Source of the DNA: CAYVSY01 sp964454255
GTDB lineage: Bacteria; Bacillota_I; Bacilli_A; RF39; UBA660
Direction of reading: 5' to 3'
Assembly: GCA_964454255.1 (NCBI GenBank)
Contig: CAYVSY010000048.1
Coordinates: forward strand, 1-6,834
Length of the DNA stretch: 6,834 nucleotides
Both the position numbers and the translations under genes were made by a program. Shown here piece after piece: positions 5,992-6,834 of this stretch. The stretch's first letter is position 1. Every line of letters begins with the position of its first letter. The notes under the pieces are model-generated. The model made no database searches. It was given only the letters and a program-made list of their open reading frames with translations, and was not told the origin of the DNA.

Positions 5992-6068
5992 ATTTGTTAT
6001 ATATTAATATTTTTTTATAAAATGTATGTGATATTATTTTATATATACCAATAAAATAATTGATAATT
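5992..6068. promoter_or_regulatory. AT-only divergent intergenic region, likely holding promoters for both directions
   Basis: These 77 bases separate the minus-strand operon from the plus-strand repeat gene, so both transcripts probably start here. Almost every base is A or T. TATATATA (6040-6047) and TTTTATAA (6013-6020) are -10-like stretches readable in either direction. The Bacteroidota TAnnTTTG box that precedes the leftmost gene is absent on both strands, so a different sigma or phage factor may act here. T4 late promoters have TATAAATA, which is not present exactly. No Shine-Dalgarno site is visible on either side. Confidence 0.35.
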
Positions 6069-6116
6069 ATGAAATTAAAATTATATGAAGAATATGTCAA
6101 ATCACTTATAAAAGAA
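6069..6116 (+). other. Possible capsid-targeting-like sequence (repeat protein)
   Basis: Codons 1-16 encode MKLKLYEEYVKSLIKE. Lys-Leu-Tyr-x-x-Tyr-Val aligns with the T4 leader Lys-Thr-Tyr-x-x-Phe-Ile, but the Ile-x-Glu site comes four residues later than in T4. This is the weakest of the three motifs and could be an ordinary amphipathic helix. Confidence 0.35.
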
Positions 6117-6800
6117 AATGTTAATGACTATGAATCTGTAGATAATAAAATTTTGGATGAATTTGAAGAATTAAAATCTCAAATTATTCGATGGTTTACT
6201 GAAGGATCGTTGGCAGCACAAGGCTGTGAATTGGTTAAAAAAGGAAATTCTGGTGATGATGATGAAGATTATGATTTTTATATTTCAAATAATCCAATGA
6301 CAAAAATTTTAGGATTCAAATTTATTGAAAAAAATGATAGACTGGAACCATTATTTGAATATCGAGTAACATTTACTGTTAAATTAGGAACAATGAATCA
6401 ACCAGCACAAGAATCACTAAAAATTATAAAAGAAGCTGATGATCCAACAGCACAACCAGCACAAGGACAAGCACAACCAGCAGTACAACCAGCAGCACAA
6501 GGACAAGCACAACCAGCAGCACAACCAGCACAAGGACAAGCACAACCAGCAGCACAACCAGCACAAGGACAACCAAGTGCAGAAGCACCACAAGAATCAC
6601 CATTTGAAATAAATAAAGTTTTTTTGAAAATTTTACAGTTTGATGAAAATTATAGAAAAAAGGGTGAATTATTAGAAGAAGTTGATATCACAGAAATTAA
6701 AGAAGATTTTTTAATTGATAAATTGGGTCAATTAAAAGATAAATCTGATGATACTGGTGTAGATAAAAATGATTTAAAAGACGATATTTATACAAAATGA
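6069..6800 (+). CDS. Hypothetical phage protein with Ala-Gln-Pro repeat linker and N-terminal targeting-like motif
   Basis: An in-frame TTG lies at 6060, but the ATG at 6069 is the likelier start; it gives 243 residues beginning MKLKLYEEYVKSLIKEN. This resembles a somewhat longer capsid targeting sequence, with Ile-Lys-Glu (14-16) as a possible prohead-protease site. Residues 17-110 form a globular domain with an acidic run (GDDDEDYDFY, 62-71) and strands around LFEYRVTFTVKLG. I do not recognise it. A second Ile-Lys-Glu (120-122) comes just before a low-complexity linker at 128-168 built from AQPAQGQ and AQPAAQPAQGQ units. Residues 169-243 form a charged, mainly helical C-terminal part ending DLKDDIYTK. 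The linker is probably extended and flexible, joining two domains, and the second site could release the halves from each other. A scaffold, internal head or core protein is inferred; no homology supports it. A downstream gene appears to overlap the stop by four bases. Confidence 0.75.
   Translation: MKLKLYEEYVKSLIKENVNDYESVDNKILDEFEELKSQIIRWFTEGSLAAQGCELVKKGNSGDDDEDYDFYISNNPMTKILGFKFIEKNDRLEPLFEYRVTFTVKLGTMNQPAQESLKIIKEADDPTAQPAQGQAQPAVQPAAQGQAQPAAQPAQGQAQPAAQPAQGQPSAEAPQESPFEINKVFLKILQFDENYRKKGELLEEVDITEIKEDFLIDKLGQLKDKSDDTGVDKNDLKDDIYTK
6450..6572 (+). repeat. In-frame tandem repeat encoding Ala-Gln-Pro-rich linker
   Basis: The tract encodes 41 residues in units of 7, 12, 11 and 11 (AQPAQGQ, AQPAVQPAAQGQ, then AQPAAQPAQGQ twice). 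The last two 33-base units (6507-6539 and 6540-6572) are identical at every base. Codons are limited to GCA, CAA, CCA and GGA, with one GTA, so the coding strand has a single T in 123 bases. Local G+C is about 55% inside a unit (18 of 33), far above the surroundings. Such perfect copies indicate recent expansion by slippage or unequal recombination, and copy number probably varies between relatives. Confidence 0.9.
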
Positions 6801-6834
6801 TAGTAGTAGCAAACACATATATGTTAAACATATT
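6797..6834 (+). CDS. Probable start of the next gene (12 codons, runs off the right edge)
   Basis: An ATG at 6797 overlaps the TGA of the repeat gene (ATGA) and opens a frame, MIVVANTYMLNI, to the end of the window. Four-base overlaps of this type are common in phage operons, and the hydrophobic first residues look like a beta-strand. With only 12 codons it may be chance. A second ATG at 6821 lies in the same frame, and the inverted repeat ATATGTT-A-AACATAT (6819-6833) overlaps it. Confidence 0.4.
   Translation, partial: MIVVANTYMLNI

Noticed and set aside
6060..6068. TTG start giving a three-residue longer repeat protein
   Set aside because: The ATG at 6069 gives the usual Met-Lys start directly before the targeting-like motif; TTG starts are uncommon and nothing else supports this one.
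6450..6572. CRISPR-like array
   Set aside because: The repeat units are contiguous, in frame and without spacers, and encode a protein linker.

Overview
The window is very AT-rich DNA (about a quarter G+C by eye) with tightly packed genes. It is most likely part of a large T4-like tailed phage (myovirus) infecting a member of the Bacteroidota. The phage call rests on three proteins that carry short motifs like the capsid targeting sequence of T4 internal head proteins (Lys-x-Tyr/Phe-x-x-Phe-Ile/Leu-x-Glu). They lie beside long uncharacterised proteins and a few metabolic and chaperone genes of the kind large phages carry. The host call rests on a clean Bacteroidota promoter (TTTG, 19 bases, TATCTTTG) ahead of the leftmost gene, and on A-rich leaders in place of Shine-Dalgarno sites.

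Layout. At the left edge (1-455, minus) is the N-terminal part of an unrecognised gene with the host-type promoter. Two small plus-strand genes of unknown function follow (542-823 and 949-1224), each with a hairpin and T-run at or just after its end. The second meets dnaJ tail to tail inside a perfect 18-base palindrome. From 5991 down to 1217 five minus-strand genes form one likely operon: a 454-residue modular protein with a capsid-targeting-like motif, a 161-residue protein that starts with such a motif, a SAM-dependent methyltransferase, UDP-glucose 6-dehydrogenase, and a DnaJ-type co-chaperone. Junctions are a 1-base gap, a 1-base overlap, 45 bases and 14 bases. Divergent from the operon, 6069-6800 (plus) encodes a third protein with a possible targeting motif, interrupted by an Ala-Gln-Pro repeat; a further gene probably starts at its stop codon and runs off the right edge.

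How it may fit together (inference). The motif-bearing proteins would enter the prohead and be trimmed by a gp21-like protease, as packaged or ejected internal proteins. The methyltransferase is translationally coupled to one of them. UDP-glucose dehydrogenase would supply UDP-glucuronate for modifying a glycan or another target, and DnaJ would recruit host or phage Hsp70 for folding. The host-type promoter on the left gene suggests early expression; no such promoter is visible before the operon or the repeat gene, so these may use phage-modified transcription late in infection. No tRNA, rRNA, CRISPR array or insertion sequence was seen, and no stretch over 300 bases lacks a gene.
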